Notes under the pieces: generated by a model
Database searches by the model: none
Seen by the model: the letters and a program-made list of their open reading frames with translations, nothing else
Told to the model about the DNA's origin: nothing
Assembly: GCF_011398355.1 (NCBI RefSeq)
Contig: NZ_AP021889.1
Location: forward strand, 1,054,001 to 1,118,000
Length of the DNA stretch: 64,000 nucleotides
Origin: Thiosulfatimonas sediminis
GTDB lineage: Bacteria > Pseudomonadota > Gammaproteobacteria > Thiomicrospirales > Thiomicrospiraceae
Direction: 5' to 3'
Shown: positions 56,801-63,687 of the stretch, in pieces
Numbering within the stretch: the first letter of the stretch is position 1
Layout: every line of letters starts with the position of its first letter
Made by a program: the position numbers and the translations under genes

Positions 56801-58468
56801 CCGATTGCATGGTCATCTGGTGAAACTGCGAGCACATATGATGCAACTGATACTTCAGCATCAGATGCTGATACTAATGATGCCGCCGATGACAGTAACG
56901 TTATTATCTTGGATGACATTAGTGACCTTGCTTTAACGCTAACATCAGTTATTACTCCGACACCGAATCAAATGAGCGGCAATTTACTCGGTAATGACAG
57001 TGACGGTGGCGATGGCTGGGGAACTCCTGAACTGGTTTCAGTCACTCATGGCGCATCGACTTATACCTTTGTTGACGCTGCTGACTCGCATACCTTTACT
57101 ACCAATGCCGGTAGCTTTACGGTATCGGGTGATGGTAGCTATACCTTTACTGCCTTGAATGATGTTGCTGCTGATATGAGTGATACGTTGAGTTATCTCG
57201 TACAGGATGCCGATGGCAGTCAAGCGACGGCGAATGTGAATTTGACGACAACGGATGTAGCTATTGTTCCACCTGCCGCAACATTAATTAAAACCTTTGA
57301 TGGTAATGCCGTTGAATTAGTTGATAGTAACGATAGCGGTTTGCATTCTATTAGCTATCAACTTAATGGTATCGCTACTGAAGCCAATATAGACATCAGT
57401 AGTTACAATGCATCCAATCATAACGGGAAAATTGAACTCTATAAAGATAGTGCTAAAGTTGGTGATTTTGATTTAGATTCTTACAGTTATTCCTCGGGTT
57501 CAACATCAATCACGGTTACCCAAAGTGGCGGTTTTGATGAGATCCGCGTCATTAATACTGACAACGATAAAGACTTTAGTGTAGATAACGTTTCTGCAGA
57601 AGTTATGGTTGATTCCTCGCCATTGCTAAACGGAACCCTGGTCGACGGTATTGTTGAAGGTATTGCCTATTCAACCTCTTCCGGTTTAACTGGCTTCACT
57701 GATGAAAACGGCGGCTTTAGCTACTATCAAGGGGATCAAATAACCTTCTCTATTGGTAATGTTGTTTTAGGATCTTTTGGTTCTACAGCCTTGTCAGACG
57801 GACATGTGTTCTTACAAGAAATAGCTGGTACCAGTCTGCAAGATGTTAATGACGAATATGTCGAAAACATGGCAGTATTGCTACAAACCATTGATTCGAA
57901 TGCGAACGCTTATGACGGAATTGTGATCAGCCCTGAAATGCATGAGCAATTTAGTGATGACAGTTTTGATTTGAGCACGATTAGTGGGGATCAGCTAGCA
58001 CAAATTCTGGTAGAAAACGGATTCACTCCAATATCAGAAGACAGTGCAATGCAACACGTTCAAGACATGATCGTTGACTACACTGATATGGATGATAGTG
58101 ATTTTGATATGCGTATCGTCGATGCAGAGTCTGACGATGGTATGCTTGACTATGCTGCTTTGGATAGTATTACTGCTTCGAGCACTGCCGGTGAAGCTTT
58201 TGTTGGCACAGAAGTTGACTTGACTGATTTACTAAACGTCGACGATGATGGAGCGGTGAATTTACCTATTAATTCAGAGTCTGTGGAAGATCTACCTGAA
58301 AATGCTCAAGACTTGCTTGTATTGGATGTGAATCAGACAAACGCTAATTTGACCGATTTGAATACAGAAACGGGAGAATTGGTCGTTGATAACACTGGTA
58401 ACGGCGGAATGGATGTCACAACTAAAGAAATTGTTGACGACTTACTAAATCATGGCAAGGACTCATGA
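47807..58468 (+). CDS. lapA: Giant LapA-like repeat adhesin (3553 residues)
   Basis: A type I-secreted surface adhesin candidate. The N-terminal retention module (SIATILNVQNSVLVYD onward) ends with EATAAGG (Thr111-Ala-Ala-Gly114), the LapG-type cleavage site. After a first VCBS-like domain come nine 89-residue VCBS/cadherin-like repeats (about 278-1078), six 211-residue repeats each with two Ig/cadherin-like folds (about 1081-2346), and a domain shared with the adhesin at 40032 (about 2480-2800). Next is a vWA domain with complete MIDAS DHSAS (Asp2836) and ISDGSP, then the shared C-terminal domain (GFTDENGGFSYYQGD). The Asp-rich repeats should bind calcium. No RTX nonapeptides are visible near the C-terminus. 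The start has agaggg upstream. The name lapA reflects architecture, not close identity. Confidence 0.93.
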   Translation: MSNSIATILNVQNSVLVYDQAGNPKIVEVADLLATGDTIQTGADGSIRLRLEGGQEVTIGANQTLVLTSNMLEDGAKTEQDSAVRPQSLEDVLAEIENPEGGDLLDNLEATAAGGAADAGGAMSLTIYSISESQDAQYQEEGGVPQVARIVETTDPVTFEGDAFAAQDALVTEEGLLLANTPPVANNDLLVTEEDQPLTFTDEQLLANDIDADGDDLTVIGITQPVNGQLVDNGDGTYTYTPDENYNGDDSFSYTVTDGNGNTSEATVGITVNPVNDATAINPDTAVTNEDTPVVIDVLANDTDIDGPVSPVASVTNGANGTVAINADGTLTYTPNADFNGSDQFTYTNEEGNTASVTVTVNPINDATVINPDTAVTNEDTPVVIDVLANDTDIDGPVSPVASVTNGANGTVAINADGTVTYTPNADFNGSDQFTYTNEEGNSATVSVTVNPINDATAINPDTAVTNEDTPVVIDVLANDTDIDGPVSPVASVTNGANGTVAINADGTLTYTPNADFNGSDQFTYTNEEGNSATVSVTVNPINDATAINPDTAVTNEDTPVVIDVLANDTDIDGPVSPVASVTNGANGTVAINADGTVTYTPNADFNGSDQFTYTNEEGNSATVSVTVNPINDATAINPDTVVTNEDTPVVIDVLANDTDIDGPVSPVASVTNGANGTVAINADGTVTYTPNADFNGSDQFTYTNEEGNSATVSVTVNPINDATAINPDTAVTNEDTSVVIDVLANDTDIDGPVSPVASVTNGANGTVAINADGTVTYTPNADFNGSDQFTYTNEEGNSATVSVTVNPINDATAINPDTAVTNEDTPVVIDVLANDTDIDGPVSPVASVTNGANGTVAINADGTVTYTPNVDFNGSDQFTYTNEEGNSATVSVTVNPINDATVINPDTAVTNEDTPVVIDVLANDTDIDGPVSPVASVTNGANGTVAINADGTVTYTPNADFNGSDQFTYTNEEGNSATVSVTVNPINDATAINPDTAVTNEDTPVVIDVLANDTDIDGPVSPVASVTNGANGTVAINADGTVTYTPNADFNGSDQFTYTNEEGNTTTVDVRVNPVNDSPESTEISDQTNLDSESVNLDVSGNFSDADGDTLTYSASGLPEGLSINSSTGVISGTIASDASDATDDNNNTQAYSVTVTASDGSAPVASETFTWTVNNTIPEFISGSDTAETASNVDVYEFSADEGTTSGTVVGTVTASDADSDANKVYSIEGGNEAGLFSINASTGQISVTQDIDDAELGEYSLTVKVDDLEGGTDTATVNIRLDNVDDNPESTEISDQTNLDSESVNLDVSGNFSDADGDTLTYSASGLPEGLSINSSTGVISGTIASDASDATDDNNNTQAYSVTVTASDGSAPVASETFTWTVNNTIPEFISGSDTAETASNVDVYEFSADEGTTSGTVVGTVTASDADSDANKVYSIEGGNEAGLFSINASTGQISVTQDIDDAELGEYSLTVKVDDLEGGTDTATVNIRLDNVDDNPESTEISDQTNLDSESVNLDVSGNFSDADGDTLTYSASGLPKGLSINSSTGVISGTIASDASDATDDNNNTQAYSVTVTASDGSAPVASETFTWTVNNTIPEFISGSDTAETASNVDVYEFSADEGTTSGTVVGTVTASDADSDANKVYSIEGGNEAGLFSINASTGQISVTQDIDDAELGEYSLTVKVDDLEGGTDTATVNIRLDNVDDNPESTEISDQTNLDSESVNLDVSGNFSDADGDTLTYSASGLPEGLSINSSTGVISGTIASDASDATDDNNNTQAYSVTVTASDGSAPVASETFTWTVNNTIPEFISGSDTAETASNVDVYEFSADEGTTSGTVVGTVTASDADSDANKVYSIEGGNEAGLFSINASTGQISVTQDIDDAELGEYSLTVKVDDLEGGTDTATVNIRLDNVDDNPESTEISDQTNLDSESVNLDVSGNFSDADGDTLTYSASGLPEGLSINSSTGVISGTIASDASDATDDNNNTQAYSVTVTASDGSAPVASETFTWTVNNTIPEFISGSDTAETASNVDVYEFSADEGTTSGTVVGTVTASDADSDANKVYSIEGGNEAGLFSINASTGQISVTQDIDDAELGEYSLTVKVDDLEGGTDTATVNIRLDNVDDNPESTEISDQTNLDSESVNLDVSGNFSDADGDTLTYSASGLPKGLSINSSTGVISGTIASDASDATDDNNNTQAYSVTVTASDGSAPVASETFTWTVNNTIPEFISGSDTAETASNVDVYEFSADEGTTSGTVVGTVTASDADSDANKVYSIEGGNEAGLFSINASTGQISVTQDIDDAELGEYSLTVKVDDLEGGTDTATVNISLDNVNDNPVIGEGQLATVSEANLVDGSSPDSNALIDSMGNYISVSDSDGGDDIFVNGTKVYDAETGLTGTSVDTTNGTGQLLFTAFSGGELQYTYTLKDNVLENNVVSHTDSVTVSTSESSFTPVVINIATIGDDAPSVTPVSFGTIEDGNSVSSISLAQVFGADGGGDVDFNSSINGMPVFSNGDQVYFNGQELTWSLDSNGDVLTAVTAGNQTAITITLNQSTGNYSIDVADGTFYLAGDEITFDIGGLSGSSADAYAIGTDGIDILITSANSSGAVSTNTSGAGGVGYVGAASQWVDGSSGESVTFSFYDSLASSGPLTGQAAIDNALTDSNIAGVNTFSVSVNTQSGVATNLTLDFIAVDGTQGTLDVAVGSNGPGTPYTISVDTAHISWDSGSDLAIASVTFNADGVDFRVGGDFSLTEISPSDINLSVPVVITDADNDSSGGSITGTITSDGVAATAIAADTAPIAVDDVISIEESVSQTVTTGSDLVLMIDHSASVSSSQMATLKSSIEGLFNSGAVHSVFITSFAKDGTFHDSGENGGWYTNLTDAMTAINSINTTGSDSYGTDYDAALKTVTDNFVAPPSGGGKLVSMFISDGSPNENNETGSDGIIESDTNGGSVGEESAWINFLSSNGFDTSFAVGYGGLSNSDIGHLEPIAWSSGETASTYDATDTSASDADTNDAADDSNVIILDDISDLALTLTSVITPTPNQMSGNLLGNDSDGGDGWGTPELVSVTHGASTYTFVDAADSHTFTTNAGSFTVSGDGSYTFTALNDVAADMSDTLSYLVQDADGSQATANVNLTTTDVAIVPPAATLIKTFDGNAVELVDSNDSGLHSISYQLNGIATEANIDISSYNASNHNGKIELYKDSAKVGDFDLDSYSYSSGSTSITVTQSGGFDEIRVINTDNDKDFSVDNVSAEVMVDSSPLLNGTLVDGIVEGIAYSTSSGLTGFTDENGGFSYYQGDQITFSIGNVVLGSFGSTALSDGHVFLQEIAGTSLQDVNDEYVENMAVLLQTIDSNANAYDGIVISPEMHEQFSDDSFDLSTISGDQLAQILVENGFTPISEDSAMQHVQDMIVDYTDMDDSDFDMRIVDAESDDGMLDYAALDSITASSTAGEAFVGTEVDLTDLLNVDDDGAVNLPINSESVEDLPENAQDLLVLDVNQTNANLTDLNTETGELVVDNTGNGGMDVTTKEIVDDLLNHGKDS
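48638..51040 (+). repeat. Nine tandem 267-bp repeats (VCBS-like domains)
   Basis: Units of exactly 267 bases start at 48638, 48905, 49172, 49439, 49706, 49973, 50240, 50507 and 50774. They encode 89 residues with a NEDTPVVIDVLANDTDIDG core. Copies differ by scattered and sometimes clustered synonymous changes; units five and eight share the block gtgcttgcaaacgatacag, where the others have gtattggccaacgacaccg. This mosaic suggests gene conversion or reshuffling of units. Confidence 0.96.
51047..54844 (+). repeat. Six tandem 633-bp repeats
   Basis: Units start at 51047, 51680, 52313, 52946, 53579 and 54212. They encode 211 residues beginning ESTEISDQTNLDSESVNLD and are almost base-identical. 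The few differences are GAA to AAA (Glu to Lys in SGLPEGLS) in units three and six, one silent change in unit two (gaagcc) and one in unit six (tacagcgcc). The last unit diverges at its end near 54815. Confidence 0.96.
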
Positions 58469-58495
58469 ATTTGCATTAACGTGACATAAAAAACA

Positions 58496-58524
58496 AAAAA
58501 GCCTCAAGAAATTTGGGGCTTTTT
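58496..58524 (+). terminator. Rho-independent terminator of the giant adhesin gene
   Basis: aaaaagcctcaa (58496-58507) pairs with ttggggcttttt (58513-58524), a 12-bp stem with one G-U pair and a 5-base loop, ending in five T. It lies 28 bases past the stop. Confidence 0.92.
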
Positions 58525-58556
58525 AGTATTCAAGCGCAAGCATCCGGTGATCATCG

Positions 58557-58727
58557 GTAACCGTCCGTAAGCGTCAATTTACCCACATCTAAAATTCCTG
58601 AATAAAGTTCGTTATTCTTCTATGTGTTTTCAATCACAGGAGAATTTTGATGAGCAAAGTAAGCGCCAATTTACCCACATCTAAAATTCTTGGATAAAGT
58701 TCGTTATTCTTCTATGTGTTTTCAATC
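58557..58727. mobile_element. Two remnant ends of a type-B IS66 element
   Basis: 58567-58658 and 58659-58727 each begin gtaagcg(t/c)caatttacccac and repeat the tnpA-side end of the type-B element found at 63601-63687 (inverted). The first runs through the tnpA ribosome binding site and first three codons (atgagcaaa) and stops where the second begins. Directly before them, gtaaccgtcc (58557-58566) equals the first ten bases of the type-A left end. These are scars of earlier insertions and deletions. Confidence 0.8.
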
Positions 58728-58756
58728 GTAAGCGTTCATTCCAAGACGTGGTTGAA

Positions 58757-58976
58757 TCAGCTTGCCTCATGAAGTGGGCGTAATAATACCGGTGCAACCT
58801 TGTATTGTTTGGCACCATCTTCATCCAGTACGATCACCGTCTTTCGATTGATTTTTGTGACGATGCCAAACACTTGTCCATAGCGACCCTCAAACGTCAC
58901 TTTCATCCCCAATCGCAATTGCATCAGCGCTTCCATGGTTTCACGCTCCTGCAACTGGTCAATGCGCTGGCAGATA
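58757..58976 (-). pseudogene. 3' part of an unrecognised gene cut by IS66
   Basis: A minus-strand frame encoding LGMKVTFEGRYGQVFGIVTKIN and a C-terminus with KVAPVLLRPLHEAS, a small beta-barrel-like, possibly nucleic-acid-binding fold. ATG 58936 could start a 59-residue protein, but the frame stays open upstream through a leucine-rich helix (CQRIDQLQERETMEALMQ) right up to 58976, where the type-A IS66 sequence begins. It therefore looks like the 3' end of a longer gene whose 5' part lies beyond the third element, outside the window. Family not identified. Confidence 0.5.
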
Positions 58977-59015
58977 GTAAGCGTGTAAGCGACAATTTAC
59001 CCACGCCCTAGTTTT

Positions 59016-60581
59016 CTAGGATGCGGTGTGATTCCACGGCAGAAGTGCTTCGAACTGCTCGAGGGTGTCGCAGTTGGGCAGGTCTCGGAAGAGATCGGTG
59101 AGATAAGCTTGGGGTTCGAGTCCGTTGGCTTTGGCGGTTTCAATCAAGCTGTACAGCATCGCACTGGCTTTGGCGCCTTTAACCGATTGGCTAAAGAGCC
59201 AGTTCTTGCGTCCGATCGCGAAGGGACGAATGGCATTCTCAACTGGGTTGTTGTCGATATTCAATCGCCCATTCGTGGTGAAGATTTGAAGTTTTTCCCA
59301 GTTTTTTGCCAGATAGCTCAAGGCCTCACCGAGTTTGCTTTTGGGCACGGTGCTGTTGAGGCTTTTATCCAACCACGTTTTGAGCTGTTCTAAAACCCGC
59401 AGGCTTTCGGTTTGCCGGACCTTGAGTCGTTTATTTGGTGGTTGGTCTTTGATGTGTTGTTCAATTTGATAGAGCTTTTGAATGAGATTGAGTGCCATGT
59501 CCGCCTTGCCGGTTTTATTCTTAGGCAGTACTTTTTTGGCATCCATAAACTTACGTCGGGCATGGGCCCAACAACCTAGATGGGTAATCTGTTCGGTTAC
59601 ACCGATTTTGTGATAACCCGCATAGTCATCGGTTTGTAGGAAGCCTTTAAACTCAGGTAATAAATTCATCGCGGTTTGTGTGGTGCGATCCGGTGCATAG
59701 TCGAATAACACCACTGGGTGTTTTTGATCGCCCGTCTTGCGTACCCACATGTAACTGTGGCTCTCTGCGGTTTTCCCCACCTCATTCAACACTTGCACAC
59801 GCGTTTCATCCATATGCACATAGCCACTGTCGAGCAGAGAATCTTGCAGTAGGTTGTACAGTGGCTGACAGAGTTGGGCCCCCTTGATCATCCAGTTGGC
59901 CATCGTTTGGCGTGACAGTTCGACCTCTAAACGTTCAAAGGCTTTTTCTTGACGATACAGCGGTACGCCATCTTGGTATTTCGCGGTGGCAATGTAGGCA
60001 AGTAACCCAGGGCCGGCGATGCTTTTGGGAATCGGTTGTTTGGGCATGGACGCTAACTTAAGCGAACCCTCACACCCTGGGCAGGCGTATTTTTTACGCA
60101 CTAACTGACGAACAATGATTTTGGCAGGAATAATTTCTAATTGCTCAGAGACTTCTTCACCGATCTCTTTGAACTCTGAGCCACAGTCACATTTCTCACC
60201 GGCCGGTAAGCAATGTTCAACGCGTTGACGGGGAAGATTCTTTGGTAAGGGTTTACGACCGGCGTTGGATTTTGCTTTGGGTGAGGCACTCGAGGATTCA
60301 TCACTCGACGCTCTCAAAGACGAATTGTCCTCGACTTCAGGCTCATTAAACAGTTCCGCTTGATCGGGGTGTTTTTCACTGCTTTTATAGAATTGACGAA
60401 CCTTAAAGAACATGACTAATTCAGACAGACGACTGACTTCTTTGGCAAGCGTATCTATGTGCTGGTCTTTTTGAGCAAGTTGACTTGCTTGATGAAGGAT
60501 ATCTGATTGAGACTGCACGACCAACGCCTTTAAGGCCTCGATATCATCGGGTAAATCGTGAGCAGTCAGAGGTGTTTTCAT
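59016..60581 (-). CDS. tnpC: IS66 transposase TnpC (type B)
   Basis: A 521-residue DDE transposase, only distantly similar to the type-A TnpC. It has an N-terminal coiled coil, a zinc-binding segment (CDCGSEFKEIG and YACPGCEG), and the catalytic stretches YVHMDETRVQVL, LQTDDYAGYH and NNPVENAIRPFAIGRKNWLF. The reading frame is intact although the element's tnpA is broken. Confidence 0.95.
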   Translation of the reverse strand: MKTPLTAHDLPDDIEALKALVVQSQSDILHQASQLAQKDQHIDTLAKEVSRLSELVMFFKVRQFYKSSEKHPDQAELFNEPEVEDNSSLRASSDESSSASPKAKSNAGRKPLPKNLPRQRVEHCLPAGEKCDCGSEFKEIGEEVSEQLEIIPAKIIVRQLVRKKYACPGCEGSLKLASMPKQPIPKSIAGPGLLAYIATAKYQDGVPLYRQEKAFERLEVELSRQTMANWMIKGAQLCQPLYNLLQDSLLDSGYVHMDETRVQVLNEVGKTAESHSYMWVRKTGDQKHPVVLFDYAPDRTTQTAMNLLPEFKGFLQTDDYAGYHKIGVTEQITHLGCWAHARRKFMDAKKVLPKNKTGKADMALNLIQKLYQIEQHIKDQPPNKRLKVRQTESLRVLEQLKTWLDKSLNSTVPKSKLGEALSYLAKNWEKLQIFTTNGRLNIDNNPVENAIRPFAIGRKNWLFSQSVKGAKASAMLYSLIETAKANGLEPQAYLTDLFRDLPNCDTLEQFEALLPWNHTAS

Positions 60582-60601
60582 GGGCGGGTAAGATACCCGA
60601 A

Positions 60602-60958
60602 TTAGCCCACGTTGTCATAGAAAAGTGATTGATGCGGCTGTTGAAAAATATCCAAGCCATCGAGTAACTGATTAAGCTGTTTGCCTGTGACCGACACCGC
60701 TTCTTGATCGACGACTGGTGCTAACCATTTGAACTTGTGTTTCTCTAATCGCTTGTACCAGAGCACAAAACCATTGCGTTCCCAGTAGAGGAGTTTGACC
60801 TTATCGCGAGAACGGTTGCAAAACACAAACAGTGCGCCACTCATGGGAGAATGTCCCAGCTCAGCTTCCACAATGGCCGCCAGTCCATTAATGGATTTAC
60901 GCATATCCACGGAATCACGATAGACAAAGACGTGTGCATCAAAGCTTGGTCTAAGCAT
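60602..60958 (-). CDS. tnpB: IS66 accessory protein TnpB (type B)
   Basis: A 118-residue Orf2-family protein with DMRKSINGLAAIVEAEL, GALFVFCNRSRDKVKLLYW and GFVLWYKRLEKHKF. It lies 20 bases upstream of tnpC and overlaps the tnpA 3' end by eight bases. Confidence 0.95.
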   Translation of the reverse strand: MLRPSFDAHVFVYRDSVDMRKSINGLAAIVEAELGHSPMSGALFVFCNRSRDKVKLLYWERNGFVLWYKRLEKHKFKWLAPVVDQEAVSVTGKQLNQLLDGLDIFQQPHQSLFYDNVG

Positions 60959-61229
60959 GACGATTCAACTCGGTAATCAATTGCGCTAATTGCACCACGG
61001 AACACTCAAATGCCAATCCTTTTGCCTTGACTGCAATGCTGGTTGAGCACGGTTCAGGCTGATCGTGAATCACCATCGGCAAAAAGGCAGAAGATTCTTT
61101 GATGGGTGCTTGGCTTAAGTTTCGAAGCCTACGTCGCCAAGTATAAAAGGTTGAAATCGCCAAGCCTTGCTGCTGGCAAAATGCCCGTTGTGAAAGGCCA
61201 CTGGCTTGCCAATCGTAAGCGTCCGGCAA

Positions 61230-62783
61230 TCACCGATTGCTAGGTTGCCAATTGTGCGGTAGGAGTTGGTCGATTTGACTGGCTTTATGGGTGGGTAAGC
61301 GTTCAAGCACGTCTTTGAGATAGGCGTAAGGATCCAGACCATTGTTTTTAGCTGATTGAATCAAGCTCATAATATTCGCCGCACGTTGACCACTGCGTAG
61401 ACTGCCGGCAAACAGCCAGTTCTTGCGACCTAACGCCCAAGGTCGGATTTGATTTTCTACCCAGTTATTATCGATGGGCAGGCGGCCATCTCCAAGGTAT
61501 CGGCTTAAGGCATCCCAACGTTTCAAGCTATAGTGAATCGCTTTTTCCGTTGCCCCACCTTTGGGCACTTTTTCTCGATGGACCTTCAGCCATTTGAGCA
61601 GCAAGTCCATGATCGGTTTGGATTTTTGCTGCCGGATTATCTGTCGTTCCTCTGGGGCTAAGGGTTGAATCTCTTTTTCAATGGCGTAAAGTTGTCCCAT
61701 TAGTTCAATGGCTTGAATGGCAATCGTGCTTTTGCCGCTTTCATGCAGTTCCACGAACTTACGACGGGCATGCGCCATACAGCCCACTTCGCTCACGCCT
61801 TGTTTAAAACTGGCTTTGTACCCAGGATAGTCATCACACACCAACAATCCTTTCCAATCCTGTAGCACCTCTCTTGCGAACTTGCCGTTTCGTCCTTCAC
61901 TGAAGTGGTAATACACCGCCTTATGTTGTGCATTGGCTGGATTGGTGTAGGCCCACAGATAGGCTTTATGGGTTTTCTTATTCCCCGGCTTGAGCATGGG
62001 CACTGGGGTTTCATCGGCGTGCAAGACCGGTTGCGTCAGCAAAAAGTCTTTGAGTGCTTGAGCCACCGGTTCAAGTTGAACACCACAGACGCCGACCCAT
62101 TCGGCTAAAGTGGAACTGGGTAATTTAACACCGGCCCGTTCAAAGATCTGAGCTTGACGATACAGCGGTAAGTGATCAGCGTATTTGGCGATGAGCAGAT
62201 GTGCGAGTAACCCAGAGGTGGGCAGACCTTTATCAATGATTTGTGGGGGCATCGGTTTTTGAATCAGAGTTTCACAGGTATCGCACGCCCATTTGGAGCG
62301 AATATGACGTTCAACTTGAAACGTCCCGGGCAGATAATCCAGCTTTTCACTGACGTCTTCACCAATATGGCGTAATTGACAGCCACATGAACAGGTGGTG
62401 GATTCGGGATCATGACGGATGTCAAGACGAGGTAGGTGTTCGGGTAGCGGCTGACGCTTAGGTTTTTTCTTTGGTTGCGCTGTGTCGGTTTTGTCTCTAA
62501 GCGCATCCAGTTCCGATTCAATCGCGGCAATGTCGGCATCGGTCACTTCATCCAACAGTGTCATCTGTAAGGCGCTGATCTGTTCACTTTTGTGTGAGAA
62601 TTTTAAACGTCTGAGATAGGCTAACTCATAGGTGAGTTGATCGATTTTAAGCTCTTTTTGTTGAATGGCTTTGGCATCGGCGGCGATGCGCTGGTCTTTT
62701 TCTTCAACCTGAACCAACAACTGCGCCGCCAGTGTTCGTAACTGGTCAGCAGAGAGTTGATGGAGGTTTGGCATTGTTTTCAT
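61230..62783 (-). CDS. tnpC: IS66 transposase TnpC (copy A2)
   Basis: A 517-residue protein, nearly identical to the copy A1 transposase; differences cluster near the N-terminus (MPNLHQLSADQ against LLNLNQLSAHQ). All catalytic and zinc-binding motifs are intact. It starts at ATG 62783, 17 bases after tnpB. Confidence 0.95.
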   Translation of the reverse strand: MKTMPNLHQLSADQLRTLAAQLLVQVEEKDQRIAADAKAIQQKELKIDQLTYELAYLRRLKFSHKSEQISALQMTLLDEVTDADIAAIESELDALRDKTDTAQPKKKPKRQPLPEHLPRLDIRHDPESTTCSCGCQLRHIGEDVSEKLDYLPGTFQVERHIRSKWACDTCETLIQKPMPPQIIDKGLPTSGLLAHLLIAKYADHLPLYRQAQIFERAGVKLPSSTLAEWVGVCGVQLEPVAQALKDFLLTQPVLHADETPVPMLKPGNKKTHKAYLWAYTNPANAQHKAVYYHFSEGRNGKFAREVLQDWKGLLVCDDYPGYKASFKQGVSEVGCMAHARRKFVELHESGKSTIAIQAIELMGQLYAIEKEIQPLAPEERQIIRQQKSKPIMDLLLKWLKVHREKVPKGGATEKAIHYSLKRWDALSRYLGDGRLPIDNNWVENQIRPWALGRKNWLFAGSLRSGQRAANIMSLIQSAKNNGLDPYAYLKDVLERLPTHKASQIDQLLPHNWQPSNR

Positions 62784-62800
62784 GCCGCGGATTATAAAGA

Positions 62801-63130
62801 CTAACTCAGTGATAAGGAAGTCTCGAGCCGTTGCCAAGGCAAGCCCTGCACCAGTGCCAGACATTGTTCAGGGGAGAGTGTCACGGAATCGCCCCGCCAC
62901 AGCTCAGCCCAATGGAATTTACCTTGATTCAAACGTCGAGCACACAGCCAGATGCCTAAGCCATCGTGGATCAGTATCTTCATTCGATTGCCACGCTTAT
63001 TGGCAAACAGATACGCATGATGGGGTTTGGCCTCACCAAACACGGCAATGACACGAGCTAATGCGGTATCGGGTCCTGCACGCATATCCATGGGTTCAGT
63101 CGCCAGCCAATAATGATCAATGCGAATCAT
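62801..63130 (-). CDS. tnpB: IS66 accessory protein TnpB (copy A2)
   Basis: A 109-residue protein, with only a few substitutions relative to copy A1 (for example MKILIHDGLG against MKVLVHDGLG). It overlaps tnpA by four bases. Confidence 0.95.
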   Translation of the reverse strand: MIRIDHYWLATEPMDMRAGPDTALARVIAVFGEAKPHHAYLFANKRGNRMKILIHDGLGIWLCARRLNQGKFHWAELWRGDSVTLSPEQCLALVQGLPWQRLETSLSLS

Positions 63131-63477
63131 GACTGCACCGACTTGACAAAGGCGCTTAATTTGGCCAATTCTGTGACAGGCCAGTGCACAGCAATCTTGC
63201 CTTGAGGTGCAGGCAGTTCGACCAAGAGCGTTTGAGGCGATGACGGCGGCAGATCGTTCAAGACCAGCGGAATAAATGCCGCTTGGGAAGCATGGCGCTT
63301 TTTAAGCTGACGCTTCCAGTTCTGTATTTGATTGGCATTGATGCCGTAGTCTCGAGCCACTTGTGCAATCGAGGTGTTAGGGTCCTCGCAAGCGGTCAAA
63401 ACCTGCTGTTTGAATTCCCGTGAGTAGCGACGGCGAATCTTTTTGACTGTGGGAAGCGTTGATAGTGTGTCTGTCAT
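63127..63477 (-). CDS. tnpA: IS66 accessory protein TnpA (copy A2)
   Basis: A 116-residue protein matching copy A1 except for a few residues (QLKKRHASQA against QLKKTASSQA). The helix-turn-helix is intact. The start ATG 63477 is preceded by the same hairpin (63483-63506) as in copy A1. Confidence 0.92.
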   Translation of the reverse strand: MTDTLSTLPTVKKIRRRYSREFKQQVLTACEDPNTSIAQVARDYGINANQIQNWKRQLKKRHASQAAFIPLVLNDLPPSSPQTLLVELPAPQGKIAVHWPVTELAKLSAFVKSVQS

Positions 63478-63687
63478 AATAAGTGCCCATTTAAAATACG
63501 TGGGCACCTAATTATTCACAGATAAGTGTGGTTGGTAAGAGGTGTTTACCGGATAGTTACTGCCAATCGGCAATCCGCTGCACCCAAAGTTCGTGTTTGC
63601 TCATCAAAATTCACCTGTGATTGAAAACACATAGAAGAATAACGAACTTTATCCAAGAATTTTAGATGTGGGTAAATTGGCGCTTAC

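Larger units (their letters stand above)
61215..63560 (-). mobile_element. Complete IS66-family element, copy A2 (2346 bp)
   Basis: Ends gtaagcgtccggcaatcacc (61215) and inverted gtaactatccggtaaacacc (63560). The perfect 8-bp target duplication tgccaatc is at 61207-61214 and 63561-63568. It has the same length as copy A1, with scattered base differences. It is inserted in tnpA of the type-B element, so it arrived last of the three nested elements. Confidence 0.97.
60951..63604 (-). pseudogene. tnpA: IS66 tnpA (type B), split by insertion of copy A2
   Basis: The 5' part (63604 down to 63561) encodes MSKHELWVQRIADW and the 3' part (61206 down to 60951) continues QASGLSQRAFCQQQG. Joining them across the 8-bp duplication gives exactly 300 bases, a 99-residue TnpA with helix-turn-helix and no frameshift. 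The insertion is therefore the only lesion. Without it the type-B element would be complete. Confidence 0.93.
58985..63687 (-). mobile_element. Type-B IS66 element, interrupted by copy A2
   Basis: Ends gtaagcgacaatttacccac (58985) and the inverse of gtaagcgccaatttacccac (63687) match at 19 of 20 positions. The 8-bp target duplication gtaagcgt is perfect (58977-58984 and 63688-63695). Removing the nested element A2 and one copy of its target duplication leaves 2349 bp. It carries tnpC, tnpB and a split tnpA on the minus strand. The target it chose is the first eight bases of another type-A IS66. Confidence 0.94.
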
